Shown: positions 24,371 to 38,040, counted from the first letter of the stretch. The stretch: 64,000 bases of DNA from Rallus limicola (GCA_022605955.1 JAKCOZ010000002.1:69420783-69484782); one strand, 5' to 3'. Notes: generated by a model from the sequence alone, not told the origin. Translations and numbers: made by a program.

Positions 24371-26429
24371 GCAGTACTACCCACCCATTTTTTGACAGCT
24401 GAAGAGCTGAGAAGGAGAAAAAGCTGGAGAAAGGCCAAGGGACTGTGCAGTGACAGCATTGCCAGATCTATGCAGGTAGATTACTGAGTAAAAAGAGATA
24501 GGTATGAAGGATTCCTATTAAAGATATTTCCTCAGGTTGAAGGTGGGGACAAGGAAACCCCAGTCGGCAATTTACAGGTATTGCCTACTGAATTCTTACC
24601 TGGTAAAAGCAGGTCTGACCATTAAAACTCAGATCTGACCATTAAAAAAAAAGTTGTAACCTAATATTTTCTTGGGATCTGGGCAATACTATTTTAGGAC
24701 ATAACCTTTTTCCTTTATTTCTTCTGGGGTGATTAATAACACCAGCTTCATAATCTTGCTGTGGGATGGAAGCCTAGACAGCCTTTGCAAAGAAGAAATT
24801 GATGCAGAGGGTAGAAGAGTGTGGGAAAAGTTCAGTTCTCACCCAATCATTTGTCCCTCCTGAGATATCACAGAACATTAAATGCAACCTGCTTTCAATC
24901 ACATGTGGTCAAAACAGCTGACATGTCAAATGTCATCTATGCTGAACACCCAACTTTCGTAACCAAATAAATATATCTGGGAAAGGCATCTATAAAACTG
25001 CCTGTACTATTAAGTAGTGTGAGAATTGGGTTAGTGCTCAATTAACAAGTTAGGATGAGGACATTCCTTTTGCCCCAAAATACTCTATATAAACTATTTT
25101 AAAGGCATACACATATATGACATTGAAAAAGATTTCCATATTCTTAAGACCCAGAAAAGCTATTCCCAGGCATCTTATTCCTTGTGATGAGAATAGAAGG
25201 TTGAATTATATTTCCAGAATACATTCTAATTTTATATGAAAGTTTCCTGACTCTTCTGGATGGTGAAAAGGAAGAAAAAGATCCCACAGAGATATGAATC
25301 AGATATCACCTACTGTAATGGAATATAAAATATGCAATAAATAAGAGAAATTCTTTTGTTAAGGCATCTTTTAACTGCTTATTTGTGTAAGCATGGATAA
25401 AGACATGACATTTCCCTTAGCAATGTTAAAGCCAGTGTAGTATTAACCTTTGTAAAAAAAGTTCAAATTCTTTTAAGTCCCTCCTGACTTTCTTCCAGGA
25501 GTTGAACTGACTGCATTCACCAATTACAGGTGCAATGATGAAATGCAGAAGCTGGAGATAATTATATATACACTGTTTCATTCTGCTGTTTTATCTGTGA
25601 GAACATTCAGACAAAAGAATGGAAGAGAGACATTGAAGAGTGTCCGAATAAACCTCAGTTTTTTCTGCTTCATTTATAATCTCTAGAGCTTTGCTGAACT
25701 GCAGGAGATTTTAGGACATTAGAGAACATACTGTTTTCCTTCTCAGATTGTTTTCATCCCCCTTATCCTTGAAGTAATTTTTTTATAAATAAAATTCAAT
25801 TTAAATACATTTTATTTTCAAAAATTATATTTATTATTAAAGCCAAATTAATTTAATGTTAATTTCATTTGGATTTCATCACAAATATTAAAATCAACAT
25901 TTTTTTCACATTTTTAAAGTAGAGAGCCTGGAGGCAACTGAAGAAAAAAAAAAGACACTCAGAGGTACCTACACTTACAAGATAGTACCTCTAAGACTAA
26001 GAACTTACACACATTTAAAGTAAGTAGCATCATGGGATTTTTCTTCAATTTTTGCAGTAGTAACAGATGGAAACAACAATGTAAAAGCACCCCAGCACTT
26101 GTAAACAACTGGTAACAAACTAGTCCAGTTGCTTAAGAACAATTGGGGTTTTTTTCCTCCCTTTTCTTCCCCCCTCTCCCTACAGTATAGCCACCTTTTT
26201 ATGGTTATTTGACAAATTCCCAGAAGATAGCTGTAAGTGACTCAGTGACAAAATCTATTTAAATTAGATATGAAAGACTTGAGCATTCATTTTAATCTAT
26301 GTAGGAAAACAGACCTAATGAAAATGTGATCACTATTATATTCTTAATGAAAACCTATTTCAAAATTTAGCAGAAAGTTCAAGATATCTAAAACTATTAC
26401 TCAATAATAAGAAATTAATGATGATTTAC
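24371..26429. other. No gene recognised
   Basis: AT-rich intron-like sequence. No exon-like unit, RNA gene or repeat family was recognised here. Confidence 0.5.
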
Positions 26430-26455
26430 CTGTTTCCAGCATAGCATCTCGAACC
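26430..26455 (-). CDS. Candidate 26-base exon with excellent splice sites
   Basis: The acceptor (cctactttttcttcag) and donor (ACAG|GTAAATC) are both close to consensus. In the phase dictated by its neighbours it reads VRDAMLET, joined upstream through a Trp codon to 28629-28723 and downstream through a Glu codon to 21353-21409. All three frames are open, as expected for 26 bases. Confidence 0.45.
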
Positions 26456-28628
26456 CTGAAGAAAAAGTAGGAAAACCAACATCTAAGAACAGATAAAGCT
26501 ATTTCTGTGTCAGCTTTAATTTTAAAGAAATAGATGAAACAATGAACTAATTGGAACTGCTGAAGCAATGCTATTTTTTATTCAAAGTCTTAATAACTTT
26601 AGTTTGCAAAAGAACAGTACAAACAAAAAGACAGAAGCCGCCTCTTCTGAATGGGTTTATTTTTTGTTAATCCAAAGGGACCAAAAATATTATGGCAGAC
26701 TTCTAAAGGGCTAATGTACCTAAAAAGATGAACTGTCATATATTACTGCATTAGGCTCACTGAACAGAGCTAGGCTAATTTGTCTAATTTTAAAAAGCCT
26801 AGTATAACAATACATGCACACAAAAACCTCTTCCCTGAGGACAGTTAACTGGATGCTTTGCAGTTTCATGGTGTTATCTTTTAGTTTCTCTAGGCTCTGT
26901 ACAGAATTCTGTTAACACCACCTCTTTATTATTATTTGTTAGGAATAAAAACCGGATTCTCTCTGAAGGTTTTATGGTCTAGGCAAAAGACCATAAAAGA
27001 GGACTGGATACAGCATGAGGAACAGAGTGTGTCTATATTTGTATTGACACACACAAAATAAAAAGCAAAAAATTAAAAAAAAAAATAAATCAGTGACACT
27101 GATCTTAACATGCCCGCAAAGAAAAGGTGGCAGGGATTTTCAGTAGTCTAACCATTCTGCAGGATATGCATTGAAGCTGGCCCTGACATATTTTGCACGC
27201 ACATGCCTCACTTAGATTCTTTGCTTAGGAACCCTGGAGCCATTACACTTGCACATCCAAGCAAGGCCAAGATCAAGGCTCTGTTTTCCACAGCCTGGGG
27301 AGTCCAGGCAGTGAGCCAAAAGCATTTACTCTTTTCTGTTGCACTCAACTGCCATCACAGATCCTCAGCTGTGGCTGAGGAGAATGAGGTGACTTGAAAG
27401 GTGTGTGTCAATATTACCTTTCTTTTCCTTCACCCTCAGCATCTCAATACCCATCCCCCTGACAGCTCTATATTGTGCTGATGAAGTGCCACGTCTTATA
27501 CCCTGTCTCTCATAACACTTTGTATCACCCTCCTTAGGCTAGCAACAGGAAGGTAGTGCTTCACAAGGGCTGCTCAGATGGCTTTGTGCTGGTGAGCCTC
27601 TCCCATTCCTCACTCAAAACTGGAACATTTCTTCCAAATGCTGATTAGATAGTGCAGTGCCATTTTCCTCCAGCAAACAAACCACCAGTACCGGTAATAA
27701 CTCTCTAGACAAATATTCACAAACTGAATGCCTAATGGCAAGATATGCTGCACTGTTCCCACTGAATAAGGGAAAATTCATACAAGTTTGTTGAGGAGCA
27801 ATTTCAAAGAATCACTCATGTCTCTGAGGAGTCTTGCAATAATATTATTTGTTGGCGTTAGAAATTCCTGATTTATTGCAACTTTTCATTAGCATCGGTG
27901 AGAATAATGACATTTTACTTTTCTAACACTTTGTACTTTTTGATCATCTAACCACTGGTTTGAACTTATTTTGAAGCACAAATAGGTATGGACACTCCAT
28001 AACCTGCTCAAGTCACACATGGAAGAGAAAATTAGGGAAACTTTAAGTGCTATATTGTAGATCTCCACTCATTTTTTATACACACTTGGTGACTCATTCT
28101 AAATGCATACTATTTTTACTTTAAATTCAGCACCCAAAACTGAATACAGAATTACAATCAATACATGATTGGTGTATGGCCCAGACAACAAATGAGACAA
28201 GAAAGTATTGAAAAATGTTTGAGCATTCATAATTTAAAATGTTTAATAAATTGCTTTTTTTTGATTCACATGTGACCCGAATAATTAACATTTCATACAC
28301 TCAATGCAGTTAATTGATTCTGAGAATAAATGAAGCACCTACCCAATGGGTAGATTTAATAATTATAGTCTTCAATAATCAAGGAATATTGACAAATTCT
28401 GTATTATGGTAATATTTTAAAATTTTGACTGGTTGGTTTCTCCTTTTGGAGCCAAGTAATTTAAGGCCTAGACATTACAGGCTGCATACTAAACACAGGC
28501 CTGCACAAGAAAACTTAAATTTGTCCTGAAATTTAGGTAACCGAGATAGAAGTTGGTATGAATAAAGTTGAGATCTGATGTTGTGTGCTTTTACAAATAC
28601 AAATAAATTTTAAACTGGCACATCTCAC

Positions 28629-28723
28629 CATAACTTCACTGAATGTATTTTTAATTGTATGGAAACATTAAAGTGATTTGTTTTATCAACTGGCTTGGTA
28701 AGAGTTAAAAATCTCCTCCATAA
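28629..28723 (-). CDS. Candidate coding exon
   Basis: A T-rich acceptor (gggggattttctttaag) and donor (TATG|GTGAGATG). A single open frame of 31 codons starts LWRRFLTLTKPVDKTNHF and ends SIQLKIHSVKL, leaving two bases. The alternating pattern near the end (VSIQLKIHSV) suggests a beta strand. Confidence 0.53.
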
Positions 28724-29924
28724 CTTAAAGAAAATCCCCCAGAAGTGTGCAAAATACAAAAATTTACACATCCAGATTAAAAAAAAGCAACAAACATGCA
28801 TAAAACCCCACAAAGATATCTGAAAATATTTTGTAAGATTTCATATATTGTAACAATTAATTACAGAAAAATGGGTGTGTTAAGGCATTTGTCTTGAATT
28901 CAGGTGAACATAGTTTTAACTTAAGTTTCAGGTGTGTTTGCTTATTTCCCTTATTCAGGGCAAAAAAGTTATTTGGCAACAGTGGAAAGCAGAAAATTAC
29001 GTTCTTTGAAGAAATACGGCTATTATTAATTAATTACATTTTTGCTGTACCATTTTCATTAATATCCATCTCAGTCATACATACCAGAGAAATATCACAC
29101 ATCACTATTAACAGGACATAAAAGAGTCTCAGAGCTTATGATTTAGAAGCTCTGCAGAGGTTGACCCAGATCTTTCATAAAGGTTCCCTGCTGTGAGAAT
29201 AAAAGGGGTTGAAGCCTCACCCAGGATTCTTAGCTAACCCTGCAAGTAATAAATAAAAAGTGAAAAATAAGTTATATTTTATGTATTGTTCATTTAAGAA
29301 GGAATGAAGAGGCATGAGAATCTATTAAAAAATATTCTCTTTCTAACTACAGGGACTCATTGTGTACTCAGCCTTGCACCCTCTTGAGCAAATTGTAAAA
29401 TGGAGGGGAAGAGTAATATACAAGGGTCTACTTAGAAAGCAAACAGTTAAAACAGCTGCTATGGAAGTACTAATGCAGTCCTGCATCAGTGTGGCACAAA
29501 TCTGCTTTTGAGAGCTTTTTAGTCTCCATGCCTCTGCTGCCCAAGTCTAAACTGAGGTGGCTAAAAAAATACTGATTGGAGGCCACCAGCCTTCCCTCCT
29601 CTCCTGCCTATCCAGACCAACTATGATCCTTTAGCGTGCATCAATATGTTTTCTACTTGCAACTAGAATGTTGTGAATATTCTCAAATTTCTTAATTACA
29701 GGTACAGTTAGGAATGGAGACTAATAAAATAAATTGCAAGCTAATAATTAAAAACTAATAATTAGAAATGAAATGCCACCAACTACTGCTTAATCCACCT
29801 ACAGTCAGAGCATAAGAATGTTTGGTAGTCATGTAGTGATAGTTTTCCCCTCTAAACTTAAATTAATCAAAACACTGTAGATTAAAACATCAGATGAGAA
29901 AATATCAAAGAGCAGAAACCTTAC

Positions 29925-29968
29925 TTTCGCTATCAGTTGATAAAGATATCCAAGTATAATTGAGAGCT
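29925..29968 (-). CDS. Possible coding exon, frame ambiguous
   Basis: The donor (AAA|GTAAGG) is good; the acceptor (ending aactgaag) is weak. One frame reads LSIILGYLYQLIAK (helix-like, ends in phase 0 and fits 28629-28723). The other reads ALNYTWISLSTDSE and fits the exon at 30360-30419 instead. Both cannot be right, so an additional exon or a wrong boundary is implied. Confidence 0.28.
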
Positions 29969-30359
29969 CTTCAGTTTAAACACTTACAGCATGAGGATAT
30001 GATTTGCAACAGCTAAATACCTGATTATTTGTGTACCTTTACATTTATGAACATCCAGATATTTAGGAAATCAAAGATACAACTTCTTAACCATAATTTT
30101 GCTAAGAATTAATAGGAAGTGCATTTTCTTCTAATACTTTCATATTTATCACTAATATCTACCAACTATACACATTTTTAGAGATACTTTTTAACCTGCT
30201 CATCATAAGCACAGCAAAATAAATATCACTCAATAAACTGCATCACAAGAGAGCAAAACAAGTAGAATCATTTTTGCTACCAGAGAAAAAAATAATCCTT
30301 TTATCTAGAGCAGTCTGGTCAGTTCACATAGTCTTGCCATAAGAACAATATGAAGATAC

Positions 30360-30419
30360 CTGGGCTTTGCTTGCACTGGGGTCCTTTTCTTCATTTGAAA
30401 CCAGCATTGAAGGTCAAAG
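30360..30419 (-). CDS. Candidate coding exon
   Basis: Donor CCAG|GTATCT and acceptor ...gctgtattttag. One open frame of 19 codons: FDLQCWFQMKKRTPVQAKP. It enters after two carried bases and leaves two. Upstream partner not identified. Confidence 0.42.
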
Positions 30420-30599
30420 CTAAAATACAGCTTTCAGTATCACTTCCAATGTTATTCACACAATGGTTGAAATACAAAACATAGAGAACTTAATAAGGTA
30501 CCTGTGCAAAACAATTACCATTTTGTCAGATCAGCAGAGAGATAGTGTCATTTAAATATTTACTTATGATGTGCAAGAGAATAAGCACAGAAAAGCATT

Positions 30600-32145
30600 A
30601 GAAAGTGGTATGCCCAGAGGGCTCCCACACTAAGCATATACTGCATCAGTTATTTCAACCCAAGTTTTTGACCAAGATTAGCAAGCAGCAGTTTGGGCTT
30701 CAGGTCCACCAGCTTGGTGGCCACCAGCTGGGCTCCCTGGGTTTCTGGGTAGCTCCAAAGAAGTTGCCACAGATGGAGCCAGCAAACACAGTACATTATC
30801 AATCCCTGGCAGACAGGTCCCAGAGGTCAGCAGCTGGTAAATCTCCCCAATCTTTTTCTCACAAAGGAGTCAGCCAGTGTCAGAGCTATATATTGAGGCA
30901 GTAGACAACAGGAAACACCATAAAGAGCAGAGAACAGCCTATCAGATGGCTTATTTCAGTGACCCAAATAGCTCATTTTTCAAACAGCTGAGAAGCCAGG
31001 GAGCCCAAGGACAGTAATTCAGGCTGATGGACACCACCAGTGTCCAATTTGGAAGGAAGATGGGTAGGAACTCCCTAACAGCAGTGATCAACAGAGGAAA
31101 TTGTTTGGCAAAGTCAAAAAAAAGAAGCCCCTGACCTGCAAATGTTATTGGGACTTTACACAATTAAAAACATCTGCAAAGTGTGGATAAACCCAGGCAA
31201 GGGATAGGAGACTGATTGGCACAAGATTAACGCCTTCCATAAATGACAAAGCTCTACTGGGAAATACTGTGCCAGCAAACTGCCCTGAAAGAGCTGTGCC
31301 AAGTATTCTGCATCCACACTGATCTGCCAGCACCTAAACAATGCTCCTGACAATTTCAGTACAATGCAAGGTACTGTAGCCTCAGGCTCAGTGAAAGCCC
31401 TGTGATCCATACGCACTGGTCAGTGCAGAGTGGTGGTCTCTCCATACGTGTGCCATCTCTTCTTTGATGGCAGAAATGGGGTGTCATATTACCTTTCCTC
31501 CACCCCAATCTCTTGGTGGGTTTTTGGTGTCCTATGTTCACTTTCGAAATTTTGCACTCTGAAAATAATGGCTTCAGCTCAGACAAAATACATTGCTTTT
31601 GAAGGCCCATTCAACAGACGGACAAATAGCTGGGGACAGCAAGGAGCAGGATGACAGTGTGTGAAGACCAAGAGTTCCATAAATGATTTCTGGAAAATAT
31701 TGTCACAGTGAACTTAATGCCTTGCTATATGCACAGATCTGTGATGTCAATCTCAGAACCTTAAAAAAAGCATTTTCCTGGAGTTGTGTGACAAACTCCC
31801 TTCAGCTCCTCAACAGGTATTATCTGGGACATAAGCAGCTCCGACAGCAGAGAACTGGTTGGTTGAGCAGCATATAGCAAATGCTCATGATCTCAGTGAG
31901 GAAAAAATAGTCTTGTGGATGCTACTATGTGCACTGGATTGCACAATGAAAGCTCTGCTGAAAGGAGTATGCTGTTGCCTGCATAAGATGGACTGGGTGC
32001 TTCTGAATATCCTGCATAAAACTGGTGCAGGCAGCACACCACTAATGAAAGTTTGCTGTTATGCAGCAAGCCATCTCCAATTAATAATTTCTGTGAAGAG
32101 GTGCTACTGCTCTAGGGATCTGCACTGCTGTTTTGCCATATGATG
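30600..32145 (-). pseudogene. Decayed transposase-like block, possibly PIF/Harbinger
   Basis: A GC-richer island of about 1.5 kb in AT-rich flanks. On the minus strand between about 31.6 and 31.15 kb, three frames together suggest a broken DDE-transposase-like order: DGTRMERPPL, then GYSTLHC-like text, then ILGTALSGQFAGTVFP followed by VNLVPISLLSLAWVYP. This recalls the Harbinger pattern DGTH-P ... HDARI...GT-FP ... VP...YP, with frameshifts and stops. The match is by eye and weak. No terminal inverted repeats were found. It could be another old retroposon or retrocopy. Confidence 0.3.
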
Positions 32146-33837
32146 AATACACTTGTGTTTTAAGTGCAGACTGCCAAGCACAATTAAAAATAGTAAAAAA
32201 AAATCTTTAATGCAAATAAATGATCACATGGTGCATCCTATTTAGAACTGAATGGAGTATTTCCAGGCAGAAGAATGGTTCTTTCTGTGGTGCTTCAATT
32301 TTCTTGGTTTATTATTAAATCACACTCTGGTCACTATTCAGTTTTTCTGCCTTTCAAAAAAATTCTTAGTTATTTTTTCTATTCCAAGATCTGAAATTAT
32401 ATGCACAAGATTTTACATAAAACAGTCTTGGGCTTCTGCATGAGTGTAACATTTTTTTTTTCTAACATTTAAATAGGCTTCTATAAAGGTATAAACATAT
32501 TACCAGTGTCTGTCATTTTCACCTGTGTTCTGCAATGGCAGAGCCCACAAACTGTACTCTTTTTTGTGCATGTGTCAGATGGTGGCTTAAAAGAAATACA
32601 TTAAAAGCTCTTCTTTCTTTTATGCCATCCATTTAATTGTAGCATTCCCTTGTCCACCGATACACTGGATACATTTGCCTGTCCACTGACATAGCCTTTG
32701 CTTTTTCATGGTTCACTAATACCCGTACCTCTATTCTCAGTGATGACCACTTATGTCTTTAAAAAATATCTTTTGTTGATTTCCAGACAGTCATGGGAAC
32801 ACAACTCACCATAGCTTAAAGTTAAGCCTAGTGAGAGACTTTGGATGAGAGTTTGTTCTATTTCCTCTTCTGGTAAGCCTGCTGCAACCCTTTCTTTCTG
32901 TTTCCCACATGTCCTAATCTTGCCAACATCAGATCTTTCCTGATCTTTGCAAATACGAGGTGCACATCTTCAGAGACTTCTCCATTCTCCACACACAGGA
33001 GGCTATTTCAAGGAAAACTAGAATTTCTCCTTGAATAATACTACAGCTTGAGGTCTATCTTTAACTTGTTTGAACCTTCCTTGTACAGGTACAATCAGAA
33101 TTTTAAACCAGGTTTATTTCCAATTCTAGTGATCCCTGAGCTGCCTCACATAGAAACTTAACTAAAGTATTCACAAATCGCTGCAGGAATCTACATGTGG
33201 GGTTGGCATTGAAGGTAGAGATATTATCACATGCACACAAGAACTTTGACAGACTATGCTGTTCAAAAGCCTAAAGTGCAGAAGTATGGAATAAAAATAT
33301 CCATAAGCACTGCTTGCTATGAAGTTTTGTTGTGTGCAGAACATCAAGAATCTCAGATTTCGTCTAGAAAAAAGCCTGCATCAAATGCCAAAGGTCAGGT
33401 TATATTATTGTGACTTCCCTTAAAAAAATCCAACCTGTTCAAGTGGCCTACTTGGCACATTTTGTCAATGCATGGTGTGTCTCTCTGACTTGAGCATTTC
33501 CAGAAAATCTGAATGCAGCCCCCTTTGTATTTCGATCAATCTGTCCTTGTCAAAAACCCTTCTCTGCACTTTCTCGTTTATTTTGGTTTCCTCCAAAATT
33601 TTATTCAAGATATGGACTTTTCACAAAGGTTACTAAGGCCAGAGGTTTTCCATATTTGCTGATACTTAACAAGCAGCTCTATCAGTTGCTCTGTCCACCA
33701 AAAACGATTGACAGTCTCTCTCATTATCACCCAGCTGTGAAAGGCAAACCTGGGCTAATAGAGACTGATAATTTTCTTCTGAGTATCTGTGTTCACTGAA
33801 AAGGGACCTTTTGAGTGCCCCATTGAATTTTCCTTAC

Positions 33838-33897
33838 AATTTTTAAGAGACATTTTGCAGGTTTTCCACTCTATGTTAGAGGGGATTGGCAGTTTAG
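33838..33897 (-). CDS. Possible coding exon
   Basis: Acceptor ...aggttctttttag and donor AATT|GTAAGG. One frame is open, 19 codons: KLPIPSNIEWKTCKMSLKN. It enters with two bases and leaves one, which fits the exon at 34344-34439 before it. The frame continues past the donor, so the 3' end is uncertain. Confidence 0.3.
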
Positions 33898-34343
33898 CTA
33901 AAAAGAACCTTCCATACAATAAAGTTTTCCTGCTGCCATAGAAAAGCCTTTGATTTCCTTTATACTTGCCCTTACAGCTTGGCAAGCAAAAAGGAAAATA
34001 CTACCCTGTGAACTTATAATTTCAGATAAATCTTACACCTCTTTATTATTTATACAATATTAGAGGCAAGCATGAGGCTTTAAACATAAATTAAAAGAGA
34101 ATCTCTTGTTTTGAAAGCATGCATTCAAATTGGACATTTTTTTAAAAATAAATATAGTAATCCAAGTATGAATGTTGTGTATGAAGACTGGAAAACATAA
34201 AAAATGTACTAAGAGTAAAATGTAACTTAATGCTGGTCCATCACAAACATGTATGTAGCCTGACCTGCTTTTCTCAAAAGGATCTCATCTTCCTGAGGTC
34301 ATCTCCATCACAGGAACAGTTTATCTATCATGCTGTGACAGAC

Positions 34344-34439
34344 CTGGCCCTCTCTGATTTGAGATAAGAATAATATATATCAGCAAATACTTTGGGATGT
34401 TCACAGTGTGAATACATTGAGATACCTCAGCTGATATGT
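34344..34439 (-). CDS. Possible coding exon
   Basis: The acceptor is very pyrimidine-rich (gtttttacacctgcacacc then tatttcgcag). Thirty-one codons are open in the neighbour-compatible frame, including ISAEVSQCIHTVNIPKYLL. Donor GCCAG|GTCTGT is moderate; a nearer GAG|GTATCT donor would make a 14-base exon. Confidence 0.35.
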
Positions 34440-35902
34440 CTGCGAAATAGGTGTGCAGGTGTAAAAACAAACAACCCCCCCCAGGAACTATTAAAGGAGA
34501 AAGCCAGAACCATTGGCTGAGAATAGTATGGCTCAACTTCTTCATTATACATACCCACAATAAGTGTAAACCAACTCTATAAAGCAGGCTTGAAAGATTT
34601 CTGGTTCCTATCTCAAGAGAAAGTTATGTGAGAAAGCAAGCACGAGCACGGGGTATGGTCTGCAGAAGCAATGGAAATATAATAAAAGAGAGAATGAGAT
34701 AAATATTTTCATAGTGTATAGGTGATTTTTTTTTTATTTGCCATTATACAGCTTTAAATCTTTCCTTCTACTTCTGAAAAGTAAATAAATGTACTTGCAG
34801 TACAAAATAAGAACATCCACAAGGAATGACATGGAATCATTTGTCTTCAAGAACTACTCTGTGCAAGTGATTTTGAACTTCTCCCTTATGAGGACATGCC
34901 TAGGAGCAGAAGAACAACACATTTGTCTCTGAACATATGATGACACATCTCTGCTATCTAAAGCTTTTTCTTTCAAACCTCAGGAGTCAATTAAACAACC
35001 ACCAGACTCATTTGGAAACTTGGAGCTAGGCAAACACTATATATATTTTATACAGAAAATGCAAAGTATACCTTTAAGGACAAAAAAGGGGAAAGGAGCA
35101 GTGAATCTGAACAGGATATGGACATTAGGATTTATAATCCTGAACCATGAATATCCTTAGATGTAAAAATCAGAGAAATGCCAAACACAGACAAAAGAGT
35201 GGTGTGTTGTTGTGCCGAGAATCCATGTACATATATATCTATCTGGCAAGAAAAGCCATCTTAGACCTTCCAGAAAGGTCTCACCCATCCTGAATAAAAA
35301 CCTGAAATCTTACACCACCCTTTTAATTTGTGACATAACATCAACTTTCCACAACTAAAGGTATGATAGAGAACTCTTTAGATAGACAGGAATGAGTGCA
35401 GGGTTGGTAGCAAAAATAGACATATTTCAATGTACTCAGGTTGTTTTGACAAAAAGAGAAGGCAGAACAATGACTAACCACATTTTGACAATATATTATA
35501 TATTTCTTGAAAATGAAAATTGATCAAAAGAATGCTTTTTATTAGCAGTTGAGATTCAACAAAATCTGTAGAACTAAAATTCAGATTAGAAATAAGTTAC
35601 ATTTTCAAGAGAAATCTTCATTAAGCACTGGTAAAATTTGCTAGGCATTGTGATGGCAATGGATATTTGAAATCAGGATGGTATTTTTCCTTAAAAGGTA
35701 GAGCCTACTGGAACATTCAAAGGTGAAGAGCTCTGAAAGGATTTGGAGAAATTAGGGAGCAATGAAGCAATCAGAAAGGTTCTTGAGGAAGATAATCACA
35801 GGAAAATAAAACATTTTAGATAGATTTGAGGAGATATGAATAAAGAGGAGACATTTTTTTTTTTCCCTTTCCAGACAGAAAATTTAGCAGGAATGTAAAT
35901 AC

Positions 35903-35997
35903 TGGAAGAAAAAATAGACAGCTGTGCTTTTTTTCTATAATGTACAAGTCTTGAATGTGCTTCCTGGTAGGCAAAGAGTAGTAATGCTAAATAATTG
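35903..35997 (-). CDS. Candidate coding exon
   Basis: Good acceptor (gtcatatctcttccag). The frame set by the exon at 38045-38232 reads NYLALLLFAYQEAHSRL and continues. The join makes a Ser codon. The donor is unclear: TCCA|GTATTT (used here, leaves one base and fits 34344-34439) or CTT|GTACAT at 946. Leucine-rich, helix-like. Confidence 0.43.
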
Positions 35998-35999
35998 CT

Positions 36000-38040
36000 G
36001 GAAGAGATATGACAAGTATTAAGGTTAATATTCACATTAAGAAGTTCTATTTCACTGAGTTTCCAACATGGGCAAAGAGATGGATAGGTAAATGTTTTCA
36101 TTCTATAAAGAAGGGAAAGTTCTTAGAGGAGTCACTCGTGCAGAGACTGTAGGTTTTAGAGAAGGTAAAGTTAAGAATAAGGGAAAAACACTGGCACATG
36201 GAAAAAAAATTATATAGGAAGTTTCAGTGCTACTCGTCATCAAGCAATGTCCATGATAGATTTATATCACCACAATGTGCATATTGATGCAGAGCTTAAA
36301 ACTCACACATTTGGATGCAGAACTAATTCTTATTTGCAGAGTAAATACACTGAGCATTACAGAGAGTAAATACAGAGTATTTACACTGTATTAACTGTGG
36401 AAGAAAATCAAATACAATGTCATAAAGGGAGAGATCAGATGCTGTAGAGACACTATGTGTCTCTACAGTTTTGGATGTACCATTGTGATGCCTTCCTGCC
36501 AGTGCAAATGACATTGTATGAGGCAGACAAACTCTGACCATGACTGGCAGTCTATCTTGTGTATTTTGACAGTAGTTGAGTCTGACATTAACAACTATGC
36601 TATTAAACAGATGATCCTGTTCAGAGTTATCAGTTCAGGCCTATATGTGCCATCTCAGAAGTGAAGGGTAGGCATTTTTACAAGGAGACGCATTACCTCA
36701 TGTACAGAATAATACTAAAAACTTAGTACAAAGGTATTTATAGCACATTTTTGCTATGAGAGGACATTAAGGCTACTACAAGGTAATAGTCTTCTGAGTA
36801 TACAGTTCCTAGAGATGGGAATGTAAGATATGCAGTCATGTCAGGTATCAGAAACTCTTTTGCCTAACCCCCTGAGTGGCAGCTTGAATCCCCTTTACAG
36901 CTAAGAATGTCAAGTTGCAGCCAACTTTGTACACAGCTGATAAAGCTCTTTATTTAATTCTGTTAAGATAAAACTGAAATTTTGAGACTTTCTATCACAT
37001 ACTAATTAGTATATAGAATCTGAATATTTCACTTGCTTGTCATTGTTAAGATAAAACACAACGAGAGCAAAGCAAACTAAGTGACTGAGAACAATGCAGT
37101 CCCCACTGAAGACTTTCTGTGCACTTAGGAATCTTACATTAAGCACAAAGAACCTTCTGCAAAATTTCACCCAAGTTAGAAACAATGGTAAGAACAGTTT
37201 TAAGTCAAGGTGCTGAGAATTCACCTTTTTTGACTATTTGAAATCTGATCTCCCATAGACAGTCTTTGCATCATGTGCATATGTGTGTATGTATGTACAC
37301 ACATGCAGAAATACAAATATACACACATTTAAATGATATATATTCCATGTTTTGGTGCATTACGTTGTTGTGTTATCTATGCAGTGTAATTAAGCATGTG
37401 TGTTTAGCACCCCATTCCCCCACCATTATTAGTAAATTCAGTATTTTGATCCTTATTAGTACTAGACCTGTTCTACAGACAACTCCCTGGCCTTTATAAT
37501 GAACAAGATATAAAGACTTGTGACTTGATAAGATTTCAACTTTACTAACATAGATCATCTGAGAATTCACACAGTGCAGGACATGATCTTAAAACTAATC
37601 ACTCTCTCCATTTGGAAGTCTTCAGTAGCTTACTTCCAAAAACCTGCTGCTTTGTTACCACTTTAGTAGCTAACATTAAAAGTCCCATACTTTTATTTTA
37701 AGGGAATGCCTTAACCTGTCTCTCAGAATCAGGAAAAACCAAACTCCCTGGCATGGCATGAGGTCTATCATGAACTCCTATCTGAAGCAGCTGCAAAGAA
37801 TTAACTTATGCTTATCTACCAGGGATTACAAAATCAATTTTCCCCAAATTACTTGAGTATCAAATACGAAAATTTAGTTACTTATTAGTTCAGAGTGTTT
37901 TGACCCCGTAAACTCAAGATGATTATGTTCTTTTCCTTCCAAAACTTCCAATGCAGTATTACAGAGACAAAAAAAAAATTGTCTAGGATCTATTTTTTTT
38001 TCAACTCAAGTCAATACAACTAAATAAACCCTAACAGTTT
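36000..38040. other. No gene recognised, contains a 12-bp perfect foldback
   Basis: Intron-like AT-rich sequence. Minus-strand frames near 36.3-36.5 kb lack a usable exon pair. A perfect short hairpin lies at 36442-36468. Confidence 0.5.
36442..36468. repeat. Perfect 12-bp inverted repeat, 3-base loop
   Basis: ctgtagagacac, then tat, then gtgtctctacag. Neighbouring sequence (36341-36410) also holds partial direct and inverted copies of 'gagtaaataca / gtatttac'. Confidence 0.93.

Noticed and set aside
29218..29240. 19-base splice-like unit with an excellent acceptor (minus strand)
   Set aside because: Its phase fits neither 29925-29968 nor 28629-28723 in a consistent way, and the length is implausible.
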